A stretch of DNA of 5,878 nucleotides from CAYLHU01 sp964383715 (GTDB taxonomy: Bacteria > Patescibacteriota > Minisyncoccia > Minisyncoccales > CG1-02-41-26), in the NCBI GenBank assembly GCA_964383715.1, contig CAYLHU010000027.1, forward strand, positions 1 to 5,878. Reading direction: 5' to 3'. The notes below the pieces were generated by a model. That model searched no databases. It worked only from the letters and a program-made list of their open reading frames with translations, and was not told the origin of the DNA. Both the position numbers and the translations under genes were made by a program. Shown here one piece after another: positions 5,652-5,878 of this stretch. Position 1 is the first letter of the stretch, and every line of letters starts with the position of its first letter.

Positions 5652-5878
5652 ATGGGCAATCAAGAAAACAACAAAAGTGGGCCAGCCGACTACACTAATT
5701 TTCTTGAAACAAAAGAAGGTGTTTCAGAAGTTGCCTCCAAGAAGAAGAAAAAAGGGCTGTCTTTTTCTTCTTTGAAGGGTCTTTGGGTAGAGACGGATAA
5801 AAAGACAAAAATAGAATTGATTATTTTTTTAATTATTATTATTTCAATAGCGGTTATTTTGATAATTTCTTTTTCTTC
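5652..5878 (+). CDS. Unrecognised membrane protein, N-terminal part (runs off the window)
   Basis: An open frame begins at ATG 5652 and continues without a stop to the window edge (75 codons plus 2 nt). The first 55 residues are polar and charged, with a Lys run KKKKK at 31-35 (from K30 counting the preceding Lys) and a second basic patch at 50-54. Residues about 55-74 (IELIIFLIIIISIAVILIIS) are a strong membrane helix preceded by positive charges, so the N-terminus probably stays in the cytoplasm. The upstream AGAAGTGAG (5642-5650) is purine-rich but only a weak Shine-Dalgarno match. I do not recognise the family from this fragment. The terminator-like hairpin before it suggests a transcription unit separate from lysS, or one controlled by readthrough. 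Confidence 0.7.
   Translation, partial: MGNQENNKSGPADYTNFLETKEGVSEVASKKKKKGLSFSSLKGLWVETDKKTKIELIIFLIIIISIAVILIISFS

Overview
The window is a low-GC bacterial segment in which every feature lies on the + strand. It holds the 3' end of an rRNA operon (23S then 5S), followed by a compact cell-elongation cluster, mreC-mreD-mrdA. A lysyl-tRNA synthetase gene (lysS) comes next, and the window ends in the start of an unrecognised membrane protein gene. UGA acts as a normal stop codon: mreD and lysS both end in TGA exactly where their families end, so the code-25 lineages (Gracilibacteria, SR1/Absconditabacteria) are unlikely. Strong A/T bias, small overlapping genes, a short MreD and an expanded 23S rRNA suggest a Candidate Phyla Radiation (Patescibacteria, Parcubacteria-like) genome. 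This placement is an inference from style, not a phylogeny.

Layout. Bases 1 to about 519 are the 3' part of 23S rRNA, starting just after the peptidyl-transferase ring and including the A-loop and sarcin-ricin loop. Between the H97-type region and the last domain VI helices sits an insertion of roughly 125 nt over E. coli, at the position of helix 98. It folds into a long stem with many G-U pairs, capped by an AT-rich hairpin built of 7-nt repeats. A short spacer without a tRNA leads to 5S rRNA (about 579-691), enclosed by an extended processing stem that ends in a T run. A consensus -10 box follows at once, then mreC (752-1564), mreD (1626-2009), mrdA (2006-4006) and lysS (4006-5481).

The genes are packed: mreD/mrdA overlap by ATGA and mrdA/lysS by TAATG, so they probably form one translationally coupled operon. 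MreC and MreD are membrane scaffold proteins of the elongasome and MrdA (PBP2) is its cross-linking transpeptidase. LysRS charges tRNA-Lys and appears to be a housekeeping passenger. The last codons of lysS run into a second hairpin built of 7-nt repeats (5474-5572), followed by a probable terminator (5595-5634) and the next gene at 5652.

The most notable result is that two unrelated-looking elements share one architecture: AT-rich hairpins whose arms are degenerate heptamer repeats. One is inside 23S rRNA and one follows lysS. They may belong to a dispersed repeat family, and the rRNA copy may act like an intervening sequence that fragments or extends 23S rRNA.
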